From contig NZ_JACHGP010000004.1 in NCBI RefSeq assembly GCF_014202335.1, forward strand, positions 1 to 64,000: DNA of 64,000 nt, written 5' to 3'. Positions 54,222 to 63,212 of the stretch are shown here, piece by piece (the first letter of the stretch is position 1; each line of letters opens with the position of its first letter). The DNA is from Mycobacterium sp. AZCC_0083. Lineage in GTDB: Bacteria > Actinomycetota > Actinomycetes > Mycobacteriales > Mycobacteriaceae. The position numbers and the translations under genes are program-made. Under the pieces are notes generated by a model that saw nothing but the letters and a program-made list of their open reading frames with translations, was not told the DNA's origin and did not search any database.

Positions 54222-55145
54222 ATGGCCAACCAGTCCCGGGCAGTGCAGTTCGATCAGTACGGCGGCATCGACGTCCTCGAAGTGCGGGACGTACCGCGTC
54301 CGCAGGCGGGTCCGGGTGAGGTTCTGGTCCAGGTGAAGGCGGCCGCCATCAACCCCGGCGAGGCGATGATCCGCAAGGGAGTACTGCACGACCGCTGGCC
54401 GTCCACCTTTCCGTCCGGCCAGGGAAGTGACTTCGCCGGTGTGGTGGCCGACGTCGGCGATGACGCCAAGGGGTTCGCCGTGGGCGACGAGGTGCTGGGT
54501 TTCACCGATTCACGGGCCAGTCAGGCCGAGTTCGTCGTGGTGCCCGCGGGGCAGTTGACGGCCAAACCCGCGGCGGTGCCGTGGGACGTGGCGGGCGCAC
54601 TGTACGTCGCGGGTACTACCGCCTACGCGGCCGTTGGCGCGGTGCGGTTGACGCAGGGCGACGTGGTGGCCATCGCAGGCGCGGCGGGCGGGGTCGGCAC
54701 GATCGCCGTGCAGTTGGCCGTCAGGGCCGGCGCCACGGTGCTCGGCATCGCCGGGCCGTCGAACGATGAGTGGCTCACCGAGCACGGCGCCATCCCGGTC
54801 AACTATGGCGACGGCCTGGCCGACCGGCTCCGCGGCTTCGGGCGCATCGACGCCTTCCTGGACTTCTTCGGCGGCGGCTACGTGGAACTTGCCGTCACCG
54901 ACCTCGGCATCGCCCCCGACCGGGTGGACACCATCATCGACTTCGCCGCAGTGGAACGATTCGGCGTCAAGGCCGCGGGCAACGCCGAGGGAAACACCGC
55001 GATGCTGGCCGAACTCGCCGAACTGATCGCCGCAGGGCAACTCGAGGTGCCGATCGCCGGCACGTTCCCCCTCGACGACGTGCGGCAGGCCTACCAAACA
55101 CTGGAGGCGCGGCACACCCGCGGCAAGCTGGTGCTTCGCCCCTGA
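54222..55145 (+). CDS. MDR-family NADPH:quinone oxidoreductase-like protein
   Basis: The 307-aa protein has QYGGIDVLEVRDVPRPQAGPG at the N-terminus, GQGSDFAGVVADVGDDAKGF, and the cofactor loop VAIAGAAGGVGTIAVQLAVR. It lacks structural-zinc cysteines and matches quinone reductase-like MDR enzymes. It starts 28 nt after the MarR stop on the same strand, so it is probably in the MarR transcript and co-regulated with the divergent oxidoreductase. It is a distinct paralogue, not a recent copy. Confidence 0.88.
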   Translation: MANQSRAVQFDQYGGIDVLEVRDVPRPQAGPGEVLVQVKAAAINPGEAMIRKGVLHDRWPSTFPSGQGSDFAGVVADVGDDAKGFAVGDEVLGFTDSRASQAEFVVVPAGQLTAKPAAVPWDVAGALYVAGTTAYAAVGAVRLTQGDVVAIAGAAGGVGTIAVQLAVRAGATVLGIAGPSNDEWLTEHGAIPVNYGDGLADRLRGFGRIDAFLDFFGGGYVELAVTDLGIAPDRVDTIIDFAAVERFGVKAAGNAEGNTAMLAELAELIAAGQLEVPIAGTFPLDDVRQAYQTLEARHTRGKLVLRP

Positions 55146-55149
55146 CCCC

Positions 55150-55818
55150 TTAGCGAGGGGTGGGCACGTCTTCTTCCTCGGGGAACTGGCCCGTGACCTG
55201 GAAGATGATTCGCCGGGCGACTTCCACCGCGTGGTCGGCGAACCGCTCGTAGAAACGGCTCAGCAACGTCACGTCGACGGCGGCGGTGACCCCGTGCTTC
55301 CACTCCCGGTCCATCAACACGTTGAACAGGTGGCGGTGCAGGTCGTCCATCGCGTCGTCTTCTTCGCGAATCCTGGCGGCCTTCTCCGGATCTCGGGTGA
55401 CCAGCACCTCTTGCGCGCTGTTGCCCAACTCCACGGCGACCCTGCCCATTTCGGCGAAGTAGCCGTTGACCTCTTCGGGCAGGGCGTGCTGCGGGTGACG
55501 GCGCCTGGCGATCTTGGCGACGTGCAGCGCCAGCGCGCCCATCCGGTCGACGTCGGCAACGATCTGGATCGAGCTCACGATCGCGCGCAGGTCGCCTGCC
55601 ACCGGTGCCTGCAACGCCAGCAACACGAATGCGGCCTCCTCGGCGCGCGTGCTCATGGTGGCGATCTGCTCGTGATCGGTGATGACCTGCTCGGCGAGTG
55701 CCAGATCGGCCTGCAGCAGGGCCTGGGTGGCGCGCTCCATGGCGCCGCCTGCCAGCCCGCACATCTCGCCGAGCTGGTCCGTCAGGGCGGTCAGTTGCTC
55801 ATGGTAAGCGGTACGCAT
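55150..55818 (-). CDS. phoY2: Phosphate-signalling regulator PhoU (PhoY2 type)
   Basis: The 222-aa all-helical protein has the two PhoU three-helix repeats with metal-binding motifs [15 protein letters not shown] and [15 protein letters not shown] (E/DxxxD type). It restrains the SenX3-RegX3 system when phosphate is plentiful. M. tuberculosis PhoY2 is Rv0821c, in the same position. The start ATG 55818 has a leaderless promoter. It is about 3.3 kb from pstSCAB and not co-transcribed with it. Confidence 0.93.
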   Translation of the reverse strand: MRTAYHEQLTALTDQLGEMCGLAGGAMERATQALLQADLALAEQVITDHEQIATMSTRAEEAAFVLLALQAPVAGDLRAIVSSIQIVADVDRMGALALHVAKIARRRHPQHALPEEVNGYFAEMGRVAVELGNSAQEVLVTRDPEKAARIREEDDAMDDLHRHLFNVLMDREWKHGVTAAVDVTLLSRFYERFADHAVEVARRIIFQVTGQFPEEEDVPTPR

Positions 55819-55824
55819 GCGCCA

Positions 55825-55830
55825 AGCCTA
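55825..55830 (-). promoter_or_regulatory. Putative -10 of phoY2 (leaderless)
   Basis: TAGGCT on the minus strand, 6 nt before the ATG at 55818. Confidence 0.45.
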
Positions 55831-55909
55831 CGGTCTGGCGCTCCGATCGGTCACGCCGTCGACGGTGAACGAAAGGTGAATGCCACCTGCCACGATGACG
55901 GTTCCGGGG

Positions 55910-57913
55910 TCACTCGCAGGTGGTATCGGCGGCGTTGGTGACCGTCAAGTCCTCGGGCAGGTGGGTCGGTTCGCTGCTGGTGCCCTTGAGCACGTGGACC
56001 TGGATCGGCGAGCCGCTCGGCGTCGGAGGCGCAACCGAGGCGAAGTCGGACCCGAGCACGACCCGGATCGTGGTGCCCATGCCCGTCACCCGCTCGATGG
56101 TGGGGTTCGAGAACGACGACGCGACGGTGGCCGCGGCCTGCTCGTTGCCCGCGGAGAAGAACACCGTGGTCGAGGCCAGCGGTCCTGGGTAGTCGTCGGG
56201 ATCGGTGACGTTGAAGCCGTGCTGCTGCAGCTCGCTGGCCGCGACCGTCGCCAAGCCGCTCTCGCCTGTCGAGTTGGAGACGCGCACGGTGATCTCGCCG
56301 GGACTCGTGGTGACGGCATCGACCAGCTCGCCGTTGGCTGCGCTTGGCGCCGGCTGGTTGCTCGTCGGGGTTTTCGGCACCGGCGTGTTGTCGGCGTTCT
56401 TCTCCTCGGGCAGCGGGTCGTCGTTGATGATCGCGTCGAACAGCGCGCGCATGTCCTCGGTGCGTGGCGGCTCGTTGCCCTCGGAGTCGGTGACGCCGGT
56501 CGGCACGGTGACGAAGGTGATGCGGCCGGCGTTCACGCCCTGGAGCGACTGACCGAGGTCGACGAGGTCCTTGGTCTGGATGTTGTCGACGTAGCTATCG
56601 TCGATGAACATGTTGACGACGTTGTTGAGCTTGCTGAGGCTGAAGAACACTTCCTTGGAGATCAGCGAGCGCAGCAGCGAGGACAGGAACAGCTGCTGGC
56701 GCTTGATGCGTCCGTAGTCGCCGTTGGTCTCGGTGGTGACCTGCCGCGCGCGCACGTACTGCAGGGCGGTGTGGCCGTCGATCATCTGGCGGCCGGAGTT
56801 GGCCAGCACGGTGCCCAGCTCGTAGTCCTCCAGCGGCGTCGTACTGCACACCTCGACCCCGCCGACGGCATCGACCATCTTCGCGAAGCCGGAGAAGTCG
56901 ACCGCCATGAACCTGTTGATGGACAACCCCGACAACTTCTGGATTACCTTGACCAGACACTTGGGCCCACCGAACGAGTAGGCGGAGTTGAGCTTGGTCT
57001 CGGTGTAGACCTGGTCGGGGCCGTAGCTCTCGGTGTCCGCGTCGTAGAGCGGGCCGTATGCACCCGTCTCGGGGTTCCACGGCTCGCACTTGATCGGCGT
57101 GATGGCCAGATCGCGTGGGAAGGACACGGCGACAACACGTTTGCGGTTGGCCGGAATGTTCACCAGCATGACCGTGTCGGAACGCGCGCCCGCGGCGTCA
57201 GCGGTGTTGCCGGCGCCCATGTCGCTGTTCTGGCCGATGCGGCTGTCGACGCCGACGATCAGGAAGTTCTCGTCGCCGAACTGCGCGTTGGGGTCGAGGA
57301 TGTCGCGTGAGTTGGGGTCGAGGGCAGAGACCTTGTTCAGGCTCCGGTTCTTCTCCGACTGCCATTGCCACGCAGCGCCAGTGATCGCCAGCGCGCATAT
57401 GGCGATCAGGGCTGCTGCCACCCGCCCGGCGACCATCGCGGTGTGGCGGCTGCGATGCGGCGCAGGCTTCGTGCGTGCCTGCACGTCGATGGCACCCCTC
57501 GCGGGGCGTCGCGCGTCGGTAAGGATCGGTACTTCGGAGTCGTACAGAGCGACCGGCGGCATGACCTCGGTGGCGGGGTCGTGGTCCCTGCCGGCCGCAA
57601 CGTGCGGCTCCGAGTACGCGGGCAGCGGAGGTTCTGGCTCGGCGCGGTGGCGCGTCGGCTCCTCGTCCGGCCGGGTTCCCGAGACCTTGGCGATGAGGTC
57701 TGCGACCGTCAGCGCGCCGGCGTGGTGTGCCGCCGGCTCGTCGTGCCGATTGCCGTCGGCCTCATCGGGAGCCTTGGAACTTCGGTTGCGTTCCCACGGC
57801 GCGGCGCCTGGCACCGGCCGCGCGGATCGGGTAAGCCATTGTTTGTCGCCGTTGGGACCACCCGGGCCCGGCGAAGCGGGACGGCCAGGAGTGGCGTTGT
57901 CGCCGTCACTCAT
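55910..57913 (-). CDS. LytR-CpsA-Psr (LCP) family protein (Rv0822c-like)
   Basis: The 667-aa protein has a disordered cytoplasmic N-terminus (about 1-155, Pro/Ala/Asp-rich), one membrane segment (MVAGRVAAALIAICALAITG) and an LCP domain at about 210-430. The domain shows ENFLIVGVDSRIG, ARSDTVMLVNIPANRKRVVA, SFPRDLAITPIKC and GHTALQYVRARQ. A LytR_C domain follows (VRVSNSTGESGLATVAASEL). LCP enzymes attach arabinogalactan to peptidoglycan; Rv0822c is a minor homologue of Lcp1. GGAGG lies upstream of ATG 57913. Confidence 0.93.
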   Translation of the reverse strand: MSDGDNATPGRPASPGPGGPNGDKQWLTRSARPVPGAAPWERNRSSKAPDEADGNRHDEPAAHHAGALTVADLIAKVSGTRPDEEPTRHRAEPEPPLPAYSEPHVAAGRDHDPATEVMPPVALYDSEVPILTDARRPARGAIDVQARTKPAPHRSRHTAMVAGRVAAALIAICALAITGAAWQWQSEKNRSLNKVSALDPNSRDILDPNAQFGDENFLIVGVDSRIGQNSDMGAGNTADAAGARSDTVMLVNIPANRKRVVAVSFPRDLAITPIKCEPWNPETGAYGPLYDADTESYGPDQVYTETKLNSAYSFGGPKCLVKVIQKLSGLSINRFMAVDFSGFAKMVDAVGGVEVCSTTPLEDYELGTVLANSGRQMIDGHTALQYVRARQVTTETNGDYGRIKRQQLFLSSLLRSLISKEVFFSLSKLNNVVNMFIDDSYVDNIQTKDLVDLGQSLQGVNAGRITFVTVPTGVTDSEGNEPPRTEDMRALFDAIINDDPLPEEKNADNTPVPKTPTSNQPAPSAANGELVDAVTTSPGEITVRVSNSTGESGLATVAASELQQHGFNVTDPDDYPGPLASTTVFFSAGNEQAAATVASSFSNPTIERVTGMGTTIRVVLGSDFASVAPPTPSGSPIQVHVLKGTSSEPTHLPEDLTVTNAADTTCE

Positions 57914-58014
57914 GTCGTACCGGCCTCCGACTCCCAGGCGTGTCGCGCCCGGCTTCCATAACGTTCAGGTGCAGATTCTCTGCGTGCTTCCTGTTTCTTT
58001 AGCAGCACATTTTC

Positions 58015-58032
58015 GGCTCCGCCACCGGAGCC
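58015..58032 (-). terminator. Short hairpin after dus
   Basis: GGCTCC-GCCACC-GGAGCC, a 6-bp GC stem, about 110 nt beyond the dus stop and upstream of the LCP gene. Confidence 0.35.
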
Positions 58033-58140
58033 GTCGCAATAAGACCCTCATCGTACTGAGACAACCTAAGACGGAGCCAGTCGAAGAAAGTGTCAGTGCC
58101 GTCTCAGAGTGGTCTCAGCACATCTCGGTGCCGCGACGGA

Positions 58141-59274
58141 TCAGCCTCCGGAGTTCATCACGTCGGCGCCCTCGGGCACCGTGCAGTCTTCCGGATCGTT
58201 GAGCCAGCCCTCCGGAAGTGACACCGATCCTGGCGAGCCCTGGCGTCCCCGCGGACCCTCTGCCGCGCGCGGGAATGGCACGTCCGGATCGAGTCGCGAC
58301 AGCAGGTCGTCGAGTTCTGCCAGCGTCTTGACCAGTGCCAATGCCCGCCGCAGGTCGGCTCCCGCGGGAAATCCGTGCATGTACCACGCGACGTGCTTGC
58401 GGATGTCACGCATTCCCTTGTCCTCGCCGAAGTGTTCGGCAAGCAGCTCGCCGTGCCGGCGGATGATCGAGGCGACCTCGCCGAGCGTCGGCGGCGTCGG
58501 CACGTCGCGGCCGGAGAAGGCGGCGGAGAGTTCGGCAAACATCCAAGGCCTGCCGAGACAACCCCGCCCGATGACGACTCCGTCACACCCCGTCGACGCC
58601 ATCATGGCGAGCGCATCGTCGGCGTCGAAGATGTCGCCGTTGCCCAGCACGGGAACGTCGGTGACGTGTTGCTTGAGTTGGGCGATCTGATCCCAGTCCG
58701 CAGTGCCCGAGTAGCGCTGGGCGGCGGTGCGAGCGTGCAGTGCGACGGCGGCCGCGCCCTCCTCGGCGGCGATCCGCCCCGCGTCGAGATGCGTGTGGTG
58801 GGCGTCGTCGATGCCGATCCGGAACTTCACCGTCACCGGGATGTCGGTGCCCTCGGTGGCGCGTACGGCTGCGGCCACGATCTGGCCGAACAGCCTGCGC
58901 TTGAACGGCAGCGCTGCGCCGCCGCCCCGCCGGGTGACCTTGGGCACGGGACAGCCGAAGTTCATGTCGATGTGGTCGGCCATGCCCTCGTCGGCGATCA
59001 TCTTGGCCGCGGCGAAGGTGGTCTCCGGGTCGACGGTGTACAGCTGCAGCGACCGCGGCGACTCGTCGGGCGCGAACGTGGTCATGTGCATGGTGACCGG
59101 ATGCCGCTCGACGAGTGCGCGGGCCGTGACCATCTCACACACGTACAGCCCGCTGACGGTGCCCGCCCGCGCCAGTTCGAGCTCGCGGCACAGGGTGCGG
59201 AACGCCACGTTCGTGACGCCCGCCATCGGGGCCAGCACCACGGGGCTACGCAAAGCGATTGGCCCGATTTGCAG
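58141..59274 (-). CDS. dus: tRNA-dihydrouridine synthase (DusB-like, Rv0823c-like)
   Basis: The enzyme reduces uridine in tRNA using FMN and NADPH. The barrel begins LQIGPIALRSPVVLAPMAGV, aligning with the E. coli DusB start, and shows MNFGCPVPKVTRRGGGAAL with the catalytic Cys, VTVKFRIGIDDAH, ALHARTAAQRYSG and VLGNGDIFDADDA. No ATG or GTG exists in frame between the desA1 coding region and the conserved start; CTG 59274 is used here because it aligns best, with TTG 59253 as the next option. The in-frame extension into desA1 is rejected. It lies 32 nt after the desA1 stop and is likely co-transcribed. Confidence 0.85.
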   Translation of the reverse strand: MQIGPIALRSPVVLAPMAGVTNVAFRTLCRELELARAGTVSGLYVCEMVTARALVERHPVTMHMTTFAPDESPRSLQLYTVDPETTFAAAKMIADEGMADHIDMNFGCPVPKVTRRGGGAALPFKRRLFGQIVAAAVRATEGTDIPVTVKFRIGIDDAHHTHLDAGRIAAEEGAAAVALHARTAAQRYSGTADWDQIAQLKQHVTDVPVLGNGDIFDADDALAMMASTGCDGVVIGRGCLGRPWMFAELSAAFSGRDVPTPPTLGEVASIIRRHGELLAEHFGEDKGMRDIRKHVAWYMHGFPAGADLRRALALVKTLAELDDLLSRLDPDVPFPRAAEGPRGRQGSPGSVSLPEGWLNDPEDCTVPEGADVMNSGG

Positions 59275-59306
59275 CTCCCCGGCCGCTGATGCGGGCTGAG
59301 CTGTGT

Positions 59307-60317
59307 CTAGGACGCTGCCGATGCCGATGTCGTCACCAGGAGGTTCTTCATGGCCTTCTTCTCGGCGACCTTCTTCTCGCGTTCGAGGCGCCGCTCCTTG
59401 GCGAGCTCGAACTTCTGGCAGGTGTCCTCGAGCTCCTCGACCAGCTTGCCGAGGTCGTCGCGCAACTCGGCGGCTTCGCCGGTGAAGTCCTCGCGCTCGA
59501 AGATGCGCCACTTCTTGAGTACCGGCATCACCACGTCGTCGAGGTGAATGCGTGGGTCGTATACGCCGCCGACGGCGATGATCACGGCCTTGCGACGGAA
59601 CTCGGGCACGGTGTAGCCGGGCATCTTGAAGTTGCGCAGGACGCGGTGCAGTGACTTCATCGCCTGGTTGGGGGCGATGTCCAGGCCGGCGGCCGATACG
59701 TCGCGGTAGAAGATCATGTGCAGGTTCTCGTCCGCGGAGACGCGGCCGAGCAGCTGGTCGGCGATGGGCTCGTTGCAGGCCTTGCCGGTGTTGCGGTGCG
59801 AGACCCGGGTGGCGAGTTCCTGGAACGTCACGTAGATGACCGAGTCGAAGAGACTCTCGGCGAACATCTCGCCCTGCTGGCCCTGGCCGGGGCTGAACCC
59901 ACGGGTGACCTGCTCGACGCGCAGCTCCTCGAGCTCGATCGGATCGATCGCGCGGGTGACGATGAGGTAGTCGCGCAGCGCGATGCCGTGCCGGTTCTCC
60001 TCGGCGGTCCAGCGATTGACCCACCAGCCCCATGGGCCGTCCATGCTGAAGTTCATCGCGATCTCGCGGTGATACGACGGGAGGTTGTCCTCGGTGAGGA
60101 GGTTCTGCAGCATCGCGGTCTGGGCGACCTCCGAGAGCTTCGACTGCTCGGGATCCCAGTCCTCGCCGCCGAGCGCGTAGAAGTTCTTGCCGTCGGACCA
60201 CGGGATGTAGTCGTGCGGGTTCCAGTCCTTGCGCATCGTCAGGTGGCGGTTGATGTTCTGCTCGACCACCGGCTCGAGTTCGTGCAGTAGCTGCAGGTCT
60301 GTCAACTCGGTCGACAT
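59307..60317 (-). CDS. desA1: Acyl-ACP desaturase DesA1
   Basis: The 336-aa soluble di-iron desaturase introduces a double bond into acyl-ACP for mycolic acid or oleate synthesis. Di-iron ligands are in TAEENRHGIALRDYL and SADENLHMIFYRDV (two ExxH motifs). The C-terminus is an extended charged helix (RRLEREKKVAEKKAMKNL). The start is ATG 60317 with GGGAGG before it. M. tuberculosis desA1 (Rv0824c) is essential and has an antisense RNA, ASdes; whether one exists here cannot be seen. A palindrome (60337) is close to the start. Confidence 0.96.
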   Translation of the reverse strand: MSTELTDLQLLHELEPVVEQNINRHLTMRKDWNPHDYIPWSDGKNFYALGGEDWDPEQSKLSEVAQTAMLQNLLTEDNLPSYHREIAMNFSMDGPWGWWVNRWTAEENRHGIALRDYLIVTRAIDPIELEELRVEQVTRGFSPGQGQQGEMFAESLFDSVIYVTFQELATRVSHRNTGKACNEPIADQLLGRVSADENLHMIFYRDVSAAGLDIAPNQAMKSLHRVLRNFKMPGYTVPEFRRKAVIIAVGGVYDPRIHLDDVVMPVLKKWRIFEREDFTGEAAELRDDLGKLVEELEDTCQKFELAKERRLEREKKVAEKKAMKNLLVTTSASAAS

Positions 60318-60336
60318 GAAACCTCCCAGTTATCTG

Positions 60337-60348
60337 TACCTGTTGGTA
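60337..60348. promoter_or_regulatory. Palindrome upstream of desA1, possible MadR operator
   Basis: TACCTGTTGGTA has matching TACC/GGTA arms, 20 nt before the desA1 start. The desaturase regulator MadR is known to act at a palindrome in mycobacterial desA promoters. Identity of the site is inferred from position. Confidence 0.45.
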
Positions 60349-60518
60349 GCACTCAATATATCTGTGTACCCCGGTGACATCAAGTCTATGGACACTTGGA
60401 TGTTACGGGTGTTGTCTAGCTATCCCTGATCTGCCGCTCGGGACTGTACGATTCCTGTGGGTACCCGGCTCCCCGGCAAACCAATCCGCCTCGGCGTTGA
60501 CGAAAGGTCGCAACCGAC

Positions 60519-60992
60519 GTGAAGAAACTTCTTGTTCTCGGCGCAGGTGCGTGTAGCGCTGCAGCGGTCGCGTTGACGATGGTCGGTGGCGGAGTCGCGA
60601 ACGCCGATGACGGGATCGTCGGGCAGTACTACAAGGACGCCAAGGGGAAGATCAGCCAGATGGGCATGACCCCTGTCGTCGCGACTACCGTTGGCGATCG
60701 CAAGGATTGGGACAACTGCATCGTCTCGAGCGCCAATAAGTCGTCCTTCCTGGACGGGTCCGGCAACAAGTCCGGGAACACGATGCTCGTCAACCTGAAC
60801 TGCTACTCCAAGTACGGCACGGCACTGTGGCCGGGTTACTCGCTGGCGAGTCCCGAGGGCCGCAAGATGTGGGAGGCCGATATGGCGGCAAAGAAGAAGA
60901 AAGAGGCCGACGCCGCTGCCGCCGCGGCCGCCGCCCAGCAACAAGAGCAGGATCAGCTCGCCGCGGTGGATGCCCAGCAGGCTGGCGAATAG
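60519..60992 (+). CDS. Secreted mycobacterial protein, paralogue 1
   Basis: The 157-aa protein starts at GTG 60519. A Sec signal (VLGAGACSAAAVALTMVGGG) has a likely cleavage after VANA. The mature domain has two Cys (DNCIVSSANK; LNCYSKYGTAL) and the stretch WPGYSLASPEGRKMWE shared with the next gene, then a Lys/Ala/Gln-rich helical tail. Function unknown. A GAAAGG lies about 11 nt upstream. It is divergent from desA1 across a 201-nt region. Confidence 0.8.
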   Translation: MKKLLVLGAGACSAAAVALTMVGGGVANADDGIVGQYYKDAKGKISQMGMTPVVATTVGDRKDWDNCIVSSANKSSFLDGSGNKSGNTMLVNLNCYSKYGTALWPGYSLASPEGRKMWEADMAAKKKKEADAAAAAAAAQQQEQDQLAAVDAQQAGE

Positions 60993-61111
60993 TCCCGAGT
61001 TCATCACCCGAGCAGTTCCTTCGGACTAGTTGCGCGAACGCTGCGCAGGCGGTCTGTCAGCGGTACTATCCCCGTCGAGCAAGGCTGTTTCGACTGGCAG
61101 ATAGGGCTACC

Positions 61112-61543
61112 GTGAAGAAGCTCATCGTTTTTGGTTCCGGCGCGCTTGGTGCGCTGGCTCTTTCGACCGTTTTCGGTACTGGCGTCGCTTCGGCGGATGA
61201 CTATGCGGGGCAGAAGTACTCCGACGCATCGTCGGCGGCCAGCGATGCGGGCCAGACGGTCGTCGTGGCGGCGCGGGTGGGCGACAAGGTTTCGCAGGAC
61301 GACTGCGTGGTCACACGGTCGCAGACCGCGCCCTTCGCCAGCGCGAACGACGGCGCGCACGTCGCCAGCACCGTGCAGTTCTACTTGAATTGCAACGGCG
61401 GCTACGCGACCGCCGGGATGCCCGGCCCCTCGCTGGGCAGTCCTGAGGGTCGCTCGGCGAAGGCGGCGGCAGACGAGGCCGCAGCGCAGGCTGCATCCGA
61501 GGAAGAGGCCGCGCTCGCCGCGGTCTCCACCCCCAATCAGTAA
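61112..61543 (+). CDS. Secreted mycobacterial protein, paralogue 2
   Basis: From GTG 61112 the product is 143 aa. The signal (VKKLIVFGSGALGALALSTV) is cleaved probably after ASA. The mature domain shares VVVAARVGDKVSQDDCVVTR and PGPSLGSPEGRSAK with the preceding protein, including both Cys, followed by an Ala/Glu-rich tail. The two genes are a tandem duplication with 119 nt between them. Function unknown. Confidence 0.78.
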   Translation: MKKLIVFGSGALGALALSTVFGTGVASADDYAGQKYSDASSAASDAGQTVVVAARVGDKVSQDDCVVTRSQTAPFASANDGAHVASTVQFYLNCNGGYATAGMPGPSLGSPEGRSAKAAADEAAAQAASEEEAALAAVSTPNQ

Positions 61544-62128
61544 CTAGTGGGTTGACGCCCGGCTGAGCAGCATGTCGACGCAGTAGTCGATGAACTGCTC
61601 GCGGGTGCTCGCCAACCGGCCGTTCAGATAGGCCGTGAACAGCGCCGACAGTGCGCCGACCAGACCCGTGGCCACCATGGCCTGCACGGCGGGATCGGTG
61701 ATCCGGGTCAGTTTGCGCTGCAGCAGGTCGATGAAGGTCGGCATCCAATCGGCGCCCGACTTCGTCAGCACCGGTTCCCGTTGGGGCGCGATGAGTAGAA
61801 CCCGGCCGCGGACCGGGTCGTCCACCATCAGTGCGACGAATCGTTCGACGGCGTCGCGCGGGGTGTCCGACGAGGTCAGGGCTGCCATCGCGGTGCTGCA
61901 GACGTGGTCGTACACGGCGCGGACGAACTCGTCGCGGTCGGTGAAGCTCTCGTAGAAGTAGCGCTCGGTCAGGCTCGCTTCACGACAGACCGCGCGCACG
62001 GTCAGGGCAGGCCCGGCTTCGCCACCCAGCAATCCGACGCCCGCCGCGACGAGTTCGTCGCGCCGCAGCATCTGACGGTCCTGCAGTGGTACGCCGGACC
62101 ATCGGCCCTGTCGTTGACCGGAAGGCAC
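61544..62128 (-). CDS. TetR-family regulator (Rv0825c-like)
   Basis: From GTG 62128 the product is 194 aa. The HTH is at about 20-65 (MLRRDELVAAGVGLLGGEAG; RAVCREASLTERYFYESFTD), with a long helical C-terminus. A shorter start at ATG 62071 would still keep the domain. It is divergent from the MpaB-family gene across 73 nt, so that gene is the likely target. Position matches Rv0825c. The ligand is unknown. Confidence 0.85.
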   Translation of the reverse strand: MPSGQRQGRWSGVPLQDRQMLRRDELVAAGVGLLGGEAGPALTVRAVCREASLTERYFYESFTDRDEFVRAVYDHVCSTAMAALTSSDTPRDAVERFVALMVDDPVRGRVLLIAPQREPVLTKSGADWMPTFIDLLQRKLTRITDPAVQAMVATGLVGALSALFTAYLNGRLASTREQFIDYCVDMLLSRASTH

Positions 62129-62201
62129 ATGGCTCCTAAACTTCAAGTGACAACGCTCGTAGTCAGAGTAAACCGCCTGACGATTCAGGAGAATCTCGCC
62201 A

Positions 62202-63212
62202 GTGACACAAGATACGTCTGAGGTGTGTCCGGTAGCTAGCCCTGCGGATGCAGTCGGCAGCGGCTGCCCCGTCGCGCCCGGCGGATACGAGGCCCCGCCG
62301 CTTCCGCTCGGCCCGGATTCGATCACCTGGAAGTACTTCGGTGACTGGCGCGGCATGCTGCAAGGTCCGTGGGCCGGGTCGATGCAGAACATGCACCCGC
62401 AACTCGGCGCGGCGGTCGAGGAGCACTCCATCTTCTTCCAGGAACGCTGGCCGCGACTGCTGCGCTCGCTGTACCCGATCGGCGGGGTGGTCTTCGACGG
62501 CGAGCGCGCACCGCAGACCGGAGCCGAGGTCCGCGACTATCACGTCGACATCAAGGGCGTCGACGCTCAAGGCAGGCGCTATCACGCGTTGAATCCCGAG
62601 GTCTTCTACTGGGCGCACTCGACGTTCTTCGTCGGCACCCTGATCGTCGCGGAGCGCCTCGCAGGCGGTATCACCGAGGCCGAGAAGCGTCAGATGTTCG
62701 ACGAGCACGTCCAGTGGTACTCGATGTACGGCATGAGCATGCGGCCGGTGCCCAAGACCTGGGAGGAATTCCAGGTGTATTGGGAACACATGTGCCGCAA
62801 CGTGTTGGAGAACAACAAGGCCGCGCGTGACGTGCTCGATCTGAGCGAGCTGCCCAAGCCGCCGTTCGCAGCGAAGATGCCCGATTGGATGTGGGCACTG
62901 CAGCGCAATTACGTGGTGCACCCGTTGTTCGTCTGGTTCACCGTCGGCCTGTACCACCCCGCGGTGCGCGAGTTGATGGGCTACACCTGGTCCGAGCGCG
63001 ACGAGCGCCGGCACCGACTGCTCGGGAAGGTCATCGGCAAGGTGTTCAGGCTGGTGCCGTCGCGGCACCGGATGCATCCGCGGGCGCGTGGCGGCTGGGA
63101 TCGCGCCACTGGCCGGCTTCCGGTCGACGCGCCGCTGGTGCACACGCCCGCGCGAAATCTGCCGCCAGTTGGGCACCGCGACAACGGAATTCACTACTGC
63201 CCGAAGGTCTGA
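62202..63212 (+). CDS. MpaB-family oxygenase-like protein (DUF2236, Rv0826-like)
   Basis: The 336-aa protein starts at GTG 62202, with CAGGAG about 10 nt before it. DUF2236 features are SITWKYFGDWRGMLQGPWAG, YHALNPEVFYWAHSTFFVGT (conserved His) and DEHVQWYSMYGMSMRPVPKT. The family includes the latex-degrading haem oxygenase Lcp and the MpaB oxygenase; the substrate here is unknown. A Cys-containing N-terminus (VCPVASPADAVGSGCPV) is notable. It is divergent from the TetR gene and is its likely target. Confidence 0.87.
   Translation: MTQDTSEVCPVASPADAVGSGCPVAPGGYEAPPLPLGPDSITWKYFGDWRGMLQGPWAGSMQNMHPQLGAAVEEHSIFFQERWPRLLRSLYPIGGVVFDGERAPQTGAEVRDYHVDIKGVDAQGRRYHALNPEVFYWAHSTFFVGTLIVAERLAGGITEAEKRQMFDEHVQWYSMYGMSMRPVPKTWEEFQVYWEHMCRNVLENNKAARDVLDLSELPKPPFAAKMPDWMWALQRNYVVHPLFVWFTVGLYHPAVRELMGYTWSERDERRHRLLGKVIGKVFRLVPSRHRMHPRARGGWDRATGRLPVDAPLVHTPARNLPPVGHRDNGIHYCPKV

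Noticed and set aside
59275..60201. Extension of the dus frame through desA1 to 60201
   Set aside because: The extra residues overlap desA1 in another frame, are Arg-rich and share no Dus homology.
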